Positions 49,150-58,539 of a DNA stretch of 64,000 bases are shown one piece after another. The DNA is from Phycisphaeraceae bacterium. GTDB lineage: Bacteria; Planctomycetota; Phycisphaerae; Phycisphaerales; UBA1924. A program made the position numbers and the translations under genes. Each line of letters starts with the position of its first letter. The first letter of the stretch is position 1. Location: NCBI GenBank assembly GCA_019636515.1, contig JAHBXI010000001.1:868001-932000 (forward strand), in the 5' to 3' direction. Under the pieces are notes generated by a model. It searched no databases, had not been told where the DNA came from, and saw only the letters and a list, made by a program, of their open reading frames with translations.

Positions 49150-50697
49150 ATGCCGATCCGTTACCACTGCGTCACGCTCGCGGCGGCGCTGGCCACGTTC
49201 CAGGCCGCCGGGCAGATTTTTTCCGCCACCCCCGACTGGCAATCCGCGGACAAGCAGGTCTCGACCGGGGGCGCGCTGGTGGACCTGAACCGGGATGGGT
49301 GGCTCGACCTGGTGGTGGCCAACGGCAACGACATCAGCCGCCAGCGCGTGGTCGTGTATTACAACACGGGGACCGGGACGCTCCAGACATCTCCGGGGTG
49401 GCAATCGTCGGACATCGCCTACCACGGGCACCTCGATATCGCGGATGTCAACGGCGATGGCTGGCCGGACGTGGCGGTGGCGGTCCTGCTCCCCCAGGGG
49501 GGCAAGAGCGCGAAGGTGTATTTCAACAACAACGGCGTGCTAAGCACGACGGCCGGCTGGCAGGCCTCGATCGGGGCCGACACGTTCGGCGTGGCGTTCG
49601 GCGACATGAACGGCGATGGGAAGCCCGACCTGGCGCTTGCGAGCGGCGATGCGTACAACAACGTCCCGGCGATCAACGTGGTCTACGCCAACACCGGGAC
49701 AACCCTCTCCGCCGCGCCGACGTGGCAGACCTCCGCCGCCAGAAACTACAACAACTGCCTGTGGATGGACGCCGACGGCGATGGGCTTCTCGACCTGGTG
49801 ATGTGCGGGTCCAACAGCCAGACGCACGTCTACCGGAACACCGGGACAACACTGACGACCTCACCGGCGTGGAGCACCGCCGACGTGGCCGCCCAGTTCT
49901 GCCTCATGGCCGTCAGCGGGGACGTGACCGGCGACGGGCGGCGAGACCTGATCACCGCCGACAACAACCAGATCTTCGGCGGATCCGGGCGTTTCCGGCA
50001 GTACACCGGCCTTCCGGCCGGCTTCTTCGGGACCACCGCATCGTGGACGTACCTGGACGGCTACACCTCCGCGGTCGCGCTGGGGGACCTGGACGCCGAC
50101 GGCGACCTGGACCTGTGCACGGGCGAGTGGTTCGGCAGGACGCGGTATTTTCTCAACGCGGGGTCGGGCTTTGGATCGTCCGCAACCTGGACCAGCGGCA
50201 CGACGAGCACCGTCGAGAAACTCTGCCTGGGCGACGTGAACCGCGATGGACTCCGGGCCCGTGAGGCGGCCTTCCCCGCCGACGGCCCTCGCAAACTCTT
50301 CCACCTGCCCGTCCAGCCCGTCCAACGCCTCCTGTGGGTCACGCGAGACGGCGTCGAACTCTCGCCCGCCCAGTACCACGCGAACATGGACCTGGGTTGG
50401 CTGGCGATCGACGCCGCCCCGACGTCGGAGGTCCGCGTCGCGTACATCGAGAGTCGGTCGCTCGACCTGGCCGTCACCAACTGGGACTCGAGCCAGTCGA
50501 ACTACCTGTTCATCAACAAGCGCACTCCCCCGTGCCCATCCGACTTTGACGGGAGCGGGTTTGTCGACACCGACGACTTCGACCGCTTCGTCGAGGCGTT
50601 CGAGGCCGGGATCGCCTCGGCGGACTTCGACCTCAGCGGATTCGTGGACATCGAGGACTACGCCGCCTTCGTGGCGGCCTTCGAGGATGGATGCTGA
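49150..50697 (+). CDS. exported FG-GAP/VCBS repeat protein with dockerin-like tail
   Basis: 515 residues from ATG 49150 (GAGAGAG upstream), with a signal peptide (CVTLAAALATFQAAGQIFSA). The body is a run of FG-GAP/VCBS repeats with calcium-type loops (DLNRDGWLDLVVANG, DVNGDGWPDVAVAV, DMNGDGKPDLALASG, DLDADGDLDLCTGEW), which form a beta-propeller. The C-terminus (DFDGSGFVDTDDFDRFVEAF and DFDLSGFVDIEDYAAFVAAF) is the duplicated dockerin-like EF-hand tail frequent in Phycisphaerae. Cell-surface or extracellular; ligand unknown. Confidence 0.88.
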   Translation: MPIRYHCVTLAAALATFQAAGQIFSATPDWQSADKQVSTGGALVDLNRDGWLDLVVANGNDISRQRVVVYYNTGTGTLQTSPGWQSSDIAYHGHLDIADVNGDGWPDVAVAVLLPQGGKSAKVYFNNNGVLSTTAGWQASIGADTFGVAFGDMNGDGKPDLALASGDAYNNVPAINVVYANTGTTLSAAPTWQTSAARNYNNCLWMDADGDGLLDLVMCGSNSQTHVYRNTGTTLTTSPAWSTADVAAQFCLMAVSGDVTGDGRRDLITADNNQIFGGSGRFRQYTGLPAGFFGTTASWTYLDGYTSAVALGDLDADGDLDLCTGEWFGRTRYFLNAGSGFGSSATWTSGTTSTVEKLCLGDVNRDGLRAREAAFPADGPRKLFHLPVQPVQRLLWVTRDGVELSPAQYHANMDLGWLAIDAAPTSEVRVAYIESRSLDLAVTNWDSSQSNYLFINKRTPPCPSDFDGSGFVDTDDFDRFVEAFEAGIASADFDLSGFVDIEDYAAFVAAFEDGC

Positions 50698-50773
50698 GAG
50701 GAGCGGACATCCGAAGACATGACCAGGCAGGGCCCGCCGGCGAGGCCCGTCGGCCGGTGCCACGCTCGCGCCC

Positions 50774-52015
50774 TCACCCCTCCCCGACCTCGGGCGCGTC
50801 CTCGTCGCCTGTCTCATCGGAACCGGGTACCCCCCCGCGGACCTCGCCGCTGGGATCCATCGGCCCGGCCGGGCCGTCGTGCGCCCTCTCCGGAGCCTCG
50901 ATGACAAGGCTTTCCAGCCTGGCAACCATCGACAAGGCCTTGTGCTCGGGGATGAGATAGGCCCATCCGGCGTGGCGATCATTGAGAAGTGCCGCTTCGG
51001 TTCTGGCATCCCGCGCCTTGTCGGCCTCACCGCCCGGAGTGTCCGAACCCTCCGCCGTGGTCGCTGCCTCGGGAACATCCAGGGACGACGCCTCGATCGT
51101 CGCCCATTGTCGGCCGCCGACCTGAAAGACCGTCGCCTCGATGACCAGCCCGTCAAAGGTCTCGACGCGGTACGAGGATGACTCGGCGGAATCGGATCGG
51201 TTGGCGATCTCGGCCGCCGGCCGGACATCCTCGAAGTTGAGCCATGAGAAAACGGTGGCGGGCTGGTCAACATCCCATGCGTTCTTCGGGGCCTTGCCCG
51301 GCGGAAGGTCCTGGATCGTGAAGTTCGTGTCTTCCCGGCGTTCTCGTCGGATGACCAGCGACCCGCCGTCGGCTCTCCCGGGGGTGATCGTCGCCGATCG
51401 CACCCGGTCGCGCACGAGGTTCACCACCTGGGTGTCGATCCAGCCGAGAAGATCCTTGGGAACCTCGACACGACCCTCGGCGAGCCAGGATGTTGCCTCC
51501 CCGTCCGTGCGCACGAAGGTGGCCGGTGGATTGCCCATCCGCTGCGTCCCGACGAGCACCGACAGAATCGTCGCCCCCGACGGATCGCGGAGAGTCACGC
51601 GAGCCCCGCGTGGAGCCGCGGGTGGCGTTGCCGGCGCCTCGGACGCGACGGTGTCCGGAGGGGATGGCTCCTCCACGCCGATCTCGGCGTAGCGGTCGGG
51701 TCGGCTGGTCTTTGGCTCGATCGATCGGAGTTGCGCCAGGCCGACCACGACCTCCCGCACGCGGTCGGCCTTGACGGGGTAGCCCCCCTTCTCCGAGAGA
51801 GTCCAGTTCGACCCGGCCCGCTGGATCGTGGCCCTGCCTGACGAGGACTCGACGACCATGGAGGCGACCGAGTCGGCGCGGTCAGCCAGGGCGGGGAACA
51901 TCGGCCCGGGAGGGTTCTGGGCGGCCCCGTCTGGCCCCGAGCGGGAGACGACCAGGGCCGCGGCGGCAAGGATGGCCGCGCCGGCGACGACGAAGGCAAC
52001 CGTTTTGGTGTTCAT
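50774..52015 (-). CDS. DUF4340 protein of the Gld-type ABC exporter operon
   Basis: 413 residues from ATG 52015. It has one N-terminal membrane helix (TVAFVVAGAAILAAAALVVS) and a DUF4340-like beta-rich domain (IQRAGSNWTLSEKGGYPVKADRVREVVVGLAQLRSIEP ...), probably periplasmic. In other bacteria DUF4340 proteins sit with GldG-type ABC components, exactly as here, where gldG-like is 25 bases upstream. An Ala/Pro insert and an acidic tail are unremarkable. Role within the exporter is not known. Confidence 0.85.
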   Translation of the reverse strand: MNTKTVAFVVAGAAILAAAALVVSRSGPDGAAQNPPGPMFPALADRADSVASMVVESSSGRATIQRAGSNWTLSEKGGYPVKADRVREVVVGLAQLRSIEPKTSRPDRYAEIGVEEPSPPDTVASEAPATPPAAPRGARVTLRDPSGATILSVLVGTQRMGNPPATFVRTDGEATSWLAEGRVEVPKDLLGWIDTQVVNLVRDRVRSATITPGRADGGSLVIRRERREDTNFTIQDLPPGKAPKNAWDVDQPATVFSWLNFEDVRPAAEIANRSDSAESSSYRVETFDGLVIEATVFQVGGRQWATIEASSLDVPEAATTAEGSDTPGGEADKARDARTEAALLNDRHAGWAYLIPEHKALSMVARLESLVIEAPERAHDGPAGPMDPSGEVRGGVPGSDETGDEDAPEVGEG

Positions 52016-52040
52016 GGGCTGACTCCTGCTGGGGCGTGAA

Positions 52041-54074
52041 TCAGGTCCGGTCGCCGACGTGGCGGAGGTCGGCCGAGCGCCGCCGGCCGCGGTAGACGCC
52101 CAGTCCGACGGCAAAGAGCGCGACCACCGCGGGCATGACGGCGATGTTGATGAACTTGAGCCGGGCGCCGAGCCCCTCGATGTCGCGTGAGAGTTGATGC
52201 CGGACCTCGCGCAGTTGGGCGCGGATCTGGGCACGCTCCTTGTTGAAGCGGTCGAGTTCCGCCTGCTGCTCGGGCGAGAGGATGAAGGACATGGCATCCT
52301 CGGGTCCTCGCTGTCGCTGCAGTTCGGAGATCTTTGTTTCCGTCTGGCGGAGTTGCTGCTGCAATTCGTCGGACTTCTGGAGGAACTGCTGCTCGGCCTC
52401 CCGGCGGATGCGGTTGACCAGTTCAAACGGCCTGGCCGCGGTTCCCCGGGCGCGGAGGCTGATCAGGTCCGACGACCCGGAGAGTTGATCGAGCGCCCCG
52501 ATCACGAAATCACCGTTGTCGGAGAACTTGCGATACCCCATGACGATCTGGCCCAGGAACCGGTCCTCGGTGATCCAGAAGCGATCGGTGAGCATGTCGC
52601 CGTCGGTCACGACGATGACCGAGATGTCGCCGCCGGACTCGGGCAGGTGCGTGCCCGCCGCGCCCGTGCCCGGCGCGGCGCTGGGTTCGCTGACCCGCGT
52701 GGCCCCGCCCGGATCCTCGAAAGGCACCCCGCCGGGTTGCTCTTCCAGGAACGGTCCATCCGTGGCCGAACCGTCGGAAGGGGAAGCATCGGCGGGCGGG
52801 CCGTCTGGAAACGCCGACCGGGCCTTGCCCGTCACGCGGGCCGCGAGGATCATGCGCTCACCCGATGCTGCAAACTCGCGCAGGATCTTCTCGGGGTCGG
52901 GCATGAAACTCACCGAAGAGACCGGCACGAGCATCGATTCCCCGGTTGTCCGGATCAGCGGCTGGACCGTCAGCCCCTCGACCGTCCGGGGGCGCAGGAC
53001 GCCCGCGGTCGGGATGAGCATCGACCGCAGCGTCCCGGTCACCGGGTCGGAGGCATCAAAGTTCTCCGTCGCGGAACCGACATTCATCCATATCGGGTAG
53101 GCGACCGAGCGCGGGCTGTTCTGCGAACCCGCGTTGACGCGGACCGCGGTCCGGTTGTCCGCGGCGAGGGACTCGGGGACGAGTTCAAGCCCCCACGCCG
53201 GGAGCAGCCTGGGCAGGTCCGAATCCCTCGGCAGGCCCATCGCCTGCATCGGGTTGACTCCCGGCGGCACGTCGGCGTCGCACAGCGGATCGACGAAGAT
53301 CAAGGCCCTCCCGCCCCCGAGCACGAACTGATCGATCGCGTACTGCGTCCGCTCGGAGATCCGCTTGGGGTGAACCACCATGAGCACGGCGATGTCGGCC
53401 GGGATCCGGGCGGCATCGGTCGCCACCGGCTGAAGGTCGAAGTACTCGGCGATCTGCGCATGGATCTGCCAGGGCTGGGGCATCTGGCGCATCATGGGGT
53501 TTGGCGGTCCCCCGTCGAGCGGGAGCCAACTCATCAATCCGACCTTCTTCTTCCGGGGGCTTGAAAGCAGGTACACCAGCCGGGAGATGTCGTACTCGAG
53601 GAACTCTTCCTTGCCGGGATCAAAGAACGGGATGACCTGCCGATCGTCGGCGGCTCCGGAGCCGACAAGTCCGAAGTAGAGTGTGTCGGCCCCGCGGCCG
53701 GTCGGGGCGCCGACCAGACCCGCGGCCGACGCGTCGTCCTCGGCCTTGCTGAAAGGCTCGGGATCGACCACCTCGAAGCGGATCTTCCCGCCGGAGACGG
53801 CGGCGTACTCCCGGAGCATCTCCTTGACTCGTCGCGCGTGGTTCTTGAACTGGGGGAGGTCGTCGGCGGGCTTCTCGCTGAAGTACAGCGTGAGACGCAC
53901 CGGCTCTTCGAGGGACCTGGCGATGTTGCGGGTTCCCTGGGAAAGCGTGTACAGGCGACCGGAGGTCATGTCCACCCTCGCCCCTCGCAGCGTGGCCGAC
54001 GCCACGATATTGAGCGCGATGAAGGCGATCAGGACCGCGGCCAGCGCCACCAGGGATGTCAGTGCCTTGTTCAT
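52041..54074 (-). CDS. GldG-like ABC exporter accessory protein
   Basis: 677 residues from ATG 54074. An N-terminal membrane helix (LVALAAVLIAFIALNIVAS) leads into the GldG/ABC_transp_aux region (VDMTSGRLYTLSQGTRNIARSLEEPVRLTLYFSEKP; KKKVGLMSWLPLDGG; DQFVLGGGRALIFVDPLCD). A coiled coil near residues 560-640 and a C-terminal helix (IAVMPAVVALFAVGLGVYRGRRR) complete it. A Gly/Asp/Pro-rich insert lies near 430-480. It should partner the ATPase and permease encoded upstream. The exported substrate is unknown. Confidence 0.9.
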   Translation of the reverse strand: MNKALTSLVALAAVLIAFIALNIVASATLRGARVDMTSGRLYTLSQGTRNIARSLEEPVRLTLYFSEKPADDLPQFKNHARRVKEMLREYAAVSGGKIRFEVVDPEPFSKAEDDASAAGLVGAPTGRGADTLYFGLVGSGAADDRQVIPFFDPGKEEFLEYDISRLVYLLSSPRKKKVGLMSWLPLDGGPPNPMMRQMPQPWQIHAQIAEYFDLQPVATDAARIPADIAVLMVVHPKRISERTQYAIDQFVLGGGRALIFVDPLCDADVPPGVNPMQAMGLPRDSDLPRLLPAWGLELVPESLAADNRTAVRVNAGSQNSPRSVAYPIWMNVGSATENFDASDPVTGTLRSMLIPTAGVLRPRTVEGLTVQPLIRTTGESMLVPVSSVSFMPDPEKILREFAASGERMILAARVTGKARSAFPDGPPADASPSDGSATDGPFLEEQPGGVPFEDPGGATRVSEPSAAPGTGAAGTHLPESGGDISVIVVTDGDMLTDRFWITEDRFLGQIVMGYRKFSDNGDFVIGALDQLSGSSDLISLRARGTAARPFELVNRIRREAEQQFLQKSDELQQQLRQTETKISELQRQRGPEDAMSFILSPEQQAELDRFNKERAQIRAQLREVRHQLSRDIEGLGARLKFINIAVMPAVVALFAVGLGVYRGRRRSADLRHVGDRT

Positions 54075-54161
54075 GGGTCGGTCTTGCTCGTCTTTGGTCA
54101 AGGGATCCGGTCCGGGAAAGACCCGCCTGCAATCCCGGGCAAAGGCCCGGGAAGGCCGTCA

Positions 54162-54893
54162 TCACGACTTCTTCCACTCCACCACGACCGCGTTGGCGAA
54201 CAGGAACGCCGCGATGAGGGACGCGAAAAAAACCACGTCTCGAAGATCAATCACGCCCCGGCTGATCGCGTCAAAGTGCGAGAGGAAACTGAAGCCCGCG
54301 ACGGCGTCGAGCACCGGGCGCGGGGCCCACCCGCTGAAGAACCCCATCACCGGCGGGTACCCGCTGATGAGGAACCCGAAGCACGCCACCACCGTCACCA
54401 CGAAGGCAATGACCTGGTTCTTGGTGAGCGAAGAGACAAAACTCCCGATCGCCAGGAAGCCGCCCGCCATCAGGAAACTCCCGATGTACGCGGCGACGAT
54501 CACGCCGTTGTCCGGACTCCCCAGGACGTTGACGGTGATCCAGACCGGGAACGTCAGCGCCAGGGCGACCCCCGCGAACACCCACGCCGCCAGGAACTTG
54601 CCCGTCACGGCCGCGGCCATCGGGATGGGCAGCGTCATCAGCAGTTCCAGCGTCCCCTGCTTGCGTTCCTCCGCCCACAGCCGCATGGAGATCGCCGGGA
54701 TCAGGAAGAGGTAAAGCCAGGGATGGAAATCAAAGAACGGCCGGAGGTCCGCCTGGCCGCGCTCGTACAACTGACCCAGTTGGAAGGTAAAGACCCCCGT
54801 GACAAAGAGGAAAATGACGATGAATACGTACGCGACAGGCGTCGCGAAGTACCCCGCCAGTTCACGCCTGAAGACGGCGAGCATCCGGTTCAT
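54162..54893 (-). CDS. ABC-2 type permease, GldF-like
   Basis: 243 residues from ATG 54893, overlapping the ATPase stop (ATGA). Six hydrophobic helices and the ABC-2 pattern: RRELAGYFATPVAYVFIVIFLF, SMRLWAEERKQGTLELLMTLP and MAAAVTGKFLAAWVFAGVALAL. It is the membrane half of the exporter with the ATPase encoded just upstream. Confidence 0.92.
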   Translation of the reverse strand: MNRMLAVFRRELAGYFATPVAYVFIVIFLFVTGVFTFQLGQLYERGQADLRPFFDFHPWLYLFLIPAISMRLWAEERKQGTLELLMTLPIPMAAAVTGKFLAAWVFAGVALALTFPVWITVNVLGSPDNGVIVAAYIGSFLMAGGFLAIGSFVSSLTKNQVIAFVVTVVACFGFLISGYPPVMGFFSGWAPRPVLDAVAGFSFLSHFDAISRGVIDLRDVVFFASLIAAFLFANAVVVEWKKS

Positions 54894-55843
54894 CGAGCGC
54901 CTCCCGCGCCGCGCGCCGTGATCGAGCGGAACACCTCGTCCAGGCGTCCCGCGTCCACCCGGATCTCGTCCACCTCCCACCCTTTGGAACGGGCATGGCG
55001 CCCGACATCCTCGACGATCGATCGCCCGCGCCGGGGAATGACCGCCAGGCTTGCCCGGCCGTCCCGAGAACCGGAATCCTCGACCTCTTCCACGCCCGGC
55101 AGTCGCTCAAGTTCGCCGCGCACCGACCCGGCCGCCGTCCCGGCATTGATCGTGATCAGCACCGCGTTGTGGTACCGGGATCGGGAGCGCAACTGCTCGG
55201 GCGTGCCGTCCGCGACGATCGACCCGCGGTTGATCACGATCGCCCGGGTACACACCGCGTCGACCTCCTCCAGGATGTGCGTGGAAAGAATGATCGCCTT
55301 GCGGGCCGCCATCCCCTTGATCAGCGAACGGACTTCGTGCTTCTGGTTCGGATCCAGGCCGTCGGTCGGCTCGTCCATGATCAACACGTCCGGGTCGTGC
55401 AGGATCGCCTGCGCCAGCCCGACACGCCTCTTGTACCCCTTGCTGAGCGTCTCGATGGCCTGGTGCATCACCCCTTCAAGATGCACCATCGCGGCAACCT
55501 CTTCGATCCGTGCCTTCCGATTCGCACCCGCCAGACCCCGAACCTGTGCCACGAACGACAGGAACCCGGCGGGAGTCATGTCCGGATACGCCGGTGCTCC
55601 CTCGGGGAGATATCCGATCCGCTCCTTCACCGCCAGCGCATCGGCCGTCACGTCGTGTCCGCACACGATCGCCGTCCCCCGCGTCGGTGCCAAGAACCCC
55701 GTGATCATCTTCATGGTGGTGGACTTGCCCGCCCCGTTGGGGCCGAGAAACCCAAGCACCTCCCCCCGGTCGACACGGAAGGAAACCCCGGAAACGGCTG
55801 TAAATGATCCGAAACGGCGGACCAGGTTTCGAGTCTCGATCAT
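54890..55843 (-). CDS. ABC exporter ATPase, GldA-like
   Basis: 317 residues from ATG 55843. Complete nucleotide-binding domain: Walker A GFLGPNGAGKSTTMKMITG, Q-loop region GYLPEGAPAYPDMTP, signature LSKGYKRRVGLAQAILHDPDVLIMDEPTDGLDPNQ (split motif and Walker B) and the H-loop STHILEEVD. The last 90 residues are the DUF4162-like tail of ABC-2 ATPases. First gene of the operon with permease, GldG-like and DUF4340 genes. Confidence 0.93.
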   Translation of the reverse strand: MIETRNLVRRFGSFTAVSGVSFRVDRGEVLGFLGPNGAGKSTTMKMITGFLAPTRGTAIVCGHDVTADALAVKERIGYLPEGAPAYPDMTPAGFLSFVAQVRGLAGANRKARIEEVAAMVHLEGVMHQAIETLSKGYKRRVGLAQAILHDPDVLIMDEPTDGLDPNQKHEVRSLIKGMAARKAIILSTHILEEVDAVCTRAIVINRGSIVADGTPEQLRSRSRYHNAVLITINAGTAAGSVRGELERLPGVEEVEDSGSRDGRASLAVIPRRGRSIVEDVGRHARSKGWEVDEIRVDAGRLDEVFRSITARGAGGAR

Positions 55844-56097
55844 GCCGACGCACCTCGTCAATGATGTGGTCGATACCCAACGCCCGATCGGGAGAGAACC
55901 ACCCGAGGCAAAAACACGCCCCCCCAAGCGGCCACGCCAACAGAGCCTAGACAGTTGATGACGGTCACCCCTGGGATCCGTCACACGGCTGCTCCCATTT
56001 TTCCACCCACGGCGGCCGTCGGCCACCTCCCCCGCCGTCGCCGGCGAACAACCCGCCGCACTCGCCTGCCTTCTCGAACCCGGACATAAACTCCACC

Positions 56098-57135
56098 ATG
56101 ACCGACTCACGCCCGGGCGTCGTGGTGATCGGCTCGGGCGTCGTCGGGCTGACCACGGCCCTTGAACTGCGCGTGCGCGGGGCGAACGTGCGGGTCTACA
56201 CCGACGCGTCCGGCCACCCTCCGGCCTCCCGCATCGCTCCCGCGCTATTTACACCATATCCCGGTCCCGACGAGACGGTCTTCCGCTCACGGACCGAGCG
56301 TTCCTACGCCGCCCTGGCCGCGATCGCTTCCAACCACGCCGACGAGTCGGGAGTCCACCTGGGCGTGCTGCACGAATACAACTATCACCCGCACGAGTCG
56401 CGGGCTTGGCTTGATCGCCTGATGGACACCCGACCGCTCACACCGCTCCCTGAAGGGCTGTGCGCAGCAACGTCGAGCCGTCGCCCGCACGTGGACATGC
56501 GGCGGTATCTCCCGTGGCTCGAACGCCGGGCGCGGTCCGTTGGCATCGAGATCATCTCTCGACGCGTGGGCTCGTTCCGGGATCTCGATGATGGGGCGAC
56601 CGACACGGTGGTGAACTGCGCGGGGCTCGGATCCCGGACACTCGCGGGCGACGGGCTTATCAAGCCCATGCACGGCCAGGTCATCCACGTGCAGAACGAC
56701 ATCGGGGTTGAACGGAGCGTCCACGACGACGCCCCGGGGGGCCTGGTCGCGTACATCTTCGTGTTTCGGGACCGCCTCGTGCTCGGGGGGACGTTCGACG
56801 CCGACCGCGACGACCACCGCACCGACGAGGACTCGATTGAAGGAATCGTCGACCGCTGCCGCGGACTTCTGCGACTCGACGGAAACCCCCGATGGAACGA
56901 CCTGGCACGCGGACCACGAACCACCTTTGCCGGCGTCAGACCCACTCGCGGACCGGCCGGAGCCTTCGAGCACATACGTGTCGAGCGGGAAGAACAAACC
57001 AACGGGCCCGTGGTGATCCACAACTACGGCCACGGCAGGGCCGGGGTATCGCTCGCCTGGGGCACCGCCGCGGAGGCCGCGTCGCTGGCCCTTCCAGCAT
57101 CCACCGCCCGGCCTGACGCGGCGATCATCGCCTGA
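56098..57135 (+). CDS. FAD-dependent D-amino-acid oxidase family protein
   Basis: 345 residues, the usual length of D-amino-acid oxidase. The dinucleotide-binding motif is VVVIGSGVVGLTTALELRVRG at the start, NCAGLGSRTLAGD in the middle, and NYGHGRAGVSLAWGTAAEAA near the end; these match DAAO rather than glycine oxidase ThiO. It would deaminate D-amino acids in the cytoplasm. It stands alone, divergent from the ABC exporter operon. Confidence 0.88.
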   Translation: MTDSRPGVVVIGSGVVGLTTALELRVRGANVRVYTDASGHPPASRIAPALFTPYPGPDETVFRSRTERSYAALAAIASNHADESGVHLGVLHEYNYHPHESRAWLDRLMDTRPLTPLPEGLCAATSSRRPHVDMRRYLPWLERRARSVGIEIISRRVGSFRDLDDGATDTVVNCAGLGSRTLAGDGLIKPMHGQVIHVQNDIGVERSVHDDAPGGLVAYIFVFRDRLVLGGTFDADRDDHRTDEDSIEGIVDRCRGLLRLDGNPRWNDLARGPRTTFAGVRPTRGPAGAFEHIRVEREEQTNGPVVIHNYGHGRAGVSLAWGTAAEAASLALPASTARPDAAIIA

Positions 57136-57174
57136 CGACGGGTACTCCGGCGTGAACCGCCGCGTCGCACCACG

Positions 57175-57208
57175 AAAAAAGGCGGCCACGTCGTCAGACG
57201 CGGCCGCC
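57175..57208 (-). terminator. minus-strand intrinsic terminator after the HDOD gene
   Basis: On the minus strand GGCGGCC GCGTC / GACG TGGCCGCC (57181-57208, one unpaired position per arm) is followed by TTTTTT (57180-57175). It is 150 bases after the HDOD stop and in the right orientation to end that transcript. The rest of 57136-57358 has no other element I recognise. Confidence 0.75.
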
Positions 57209-57358
57209 CGGAGGGAGAAAGAGAGAGTTCGGAAACGGCGATGCTCGCCGTGATCGTCATCAGCAACCGGACCCGCGGGAAGGTCTCGCCGATTCTGCTC
57301 CAACTAGCATGATCTTAATATTCACCAATGTCAAGCGGGTGGATCGGCCATTTCTGCG

Positions 57359-58243
57359 CTACGCGAGAAGGTCCATGACCGACTTGCTGTTCTCGATGAA
57401 GTTCCGGCGGATCTCGTCGAGGCGATCAACCGTGATCTTCAGTTCATCACGAACCGCCGGGTCGATCTCGATGGAAGGCAGGTCGAGCCGGAACCCCTGC
57501 CCGGTTTCCGCCGCCAGGCGATCGGCGATGTGGACGATGCAGACCAGTTTTCGCTGATCGGGCGGGAGTTCGAGCGGGCGGTGGTGAAACCCGGTCACGG
57601 CCGCGAAACTCCTGGGGAACTTCCACTTCTCGCACAGCCCGGCGCCAAAGTCCTGGTGGCTGGCTCCGAAGCACTCCGACTCGAGCGCGATCAGGTCGGC
57701 GGTCGGGGCGCCCGAGGCATCGACGGACATTTTTTCCATGATGTCGATCAGTTTCGACCGGTCGTACTGCATCTCGACCATCAGGCCGATGTCGTGCATC
57801 AGGCCCGCAAGGAACGCCTCGTCGGAGATCCCCATCTTCAGCGAGTCCGAGGTGATCTTGGCCGCCGCCGCCGTGAGCGTCGAGTGCGTCCACAGGTCCT
57901 TGGCGCTGAACCTGGCCGTCAGTTCGCCGCCCCGGAACAGTTTGGCCAAAGAGGCCGCGATCGCGATGTTCTTCACCGCGTTGAGGCCAAGCATCACGAT
58001 CGCACGGTTGATCGAGGCGATCTGGCCCGGCAATCCGTAGAACGACGAATTCACCACCTTGAGGATCCGGCCGCACAGGGCGGGGTCTTTCGAGATCACT
58101 TTATGAAGGTCCTGCGCCGTTGACTTTGGATCCTCCACCAGTTCGACGATCCTGAGCGTGATCTCGGGCAGCGTGGCGATGTGGCTGATCTCGCGGATCG
58201 CCGCGGAAACGACTTGCTGGCGTTGTTCGGTGGCGGTTGACAT
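57359..58243 (-). CDS. HDOD domain protein
   Basis: 294 residues from ATG 58243 with GGGAG upstream. HDOD fold with the non-catalytic HD-like motifs: LPEITLRIVELVEDPKSTAQDLHKVISKDPALCGRILKVVNSSFYG, then SINRAIVMLGLNAVKNIAIA, and FLAGLMHDIGLMVEM, where a GLMHDIG remnant survives. Such proteins are signalling adaptors in bacteria. No output domain is attached. The family is clear, the pathway unknown. Confidence 0.92.
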   Translation of the reverse strand: MSTATEQRQQVVSAAIREISHIATLPEITLRIVELVEDPKSTAQDLHKVISKDPALCGRILKVVNSSFYGLPGQIASINRAIVMLGLNAVKNIAIAASLAKLFRGGELTARFSAKDLWTHSTLTAAAAKITSDSLKMGISDEAFLAGLMHDIGLMVEMQYDRSKLIDIMEKMSVDASGAPTADLIALESECFGASHQDFGAGLCEKWKFPRSFAAVTGFHHRPLELPPDQRKLVCIVHIADRLAAETGQGFRLDLPSIEIDPAVRDELKITVDRLDEIRRNFIENSKSVMDLLA

Positions 58244-58539
58244 GCATGCTCCCGACTGGCCGACCCATGGCCCGCGACCCCGGGTCCCCGACCCGACCGG
58301 CCGGCGCGACCTCGCCCCGTGGCGCGTGGCCCTCCGCGATGGAGTTCCCGCAATGGCCTCACCATCGGTCGAAGGGGACACACACTTTCAGCGAGCCTCC
58401 AAACCGGCGCGCACGCGACATCCGATCCACGCCGCGGCAACGGTCCATGGCCCGATAAGCACGGCCGACCGCGCTCGCTCGCCTTGGCACCCCCTCGGTT
58501 CAGTCCTGGAGCAGCCTCGGCCTTGTTCGCGGGCCGATG

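Noticed and set aside
50230..50300. Possible frameshift in the VCBS protein where a repeat breaks off at DVNRDGLRARE
   Set aside because: The same frame continues with sensible sequence and ends in an intact dockerin-like tail, so a diverged repeat is simpler.
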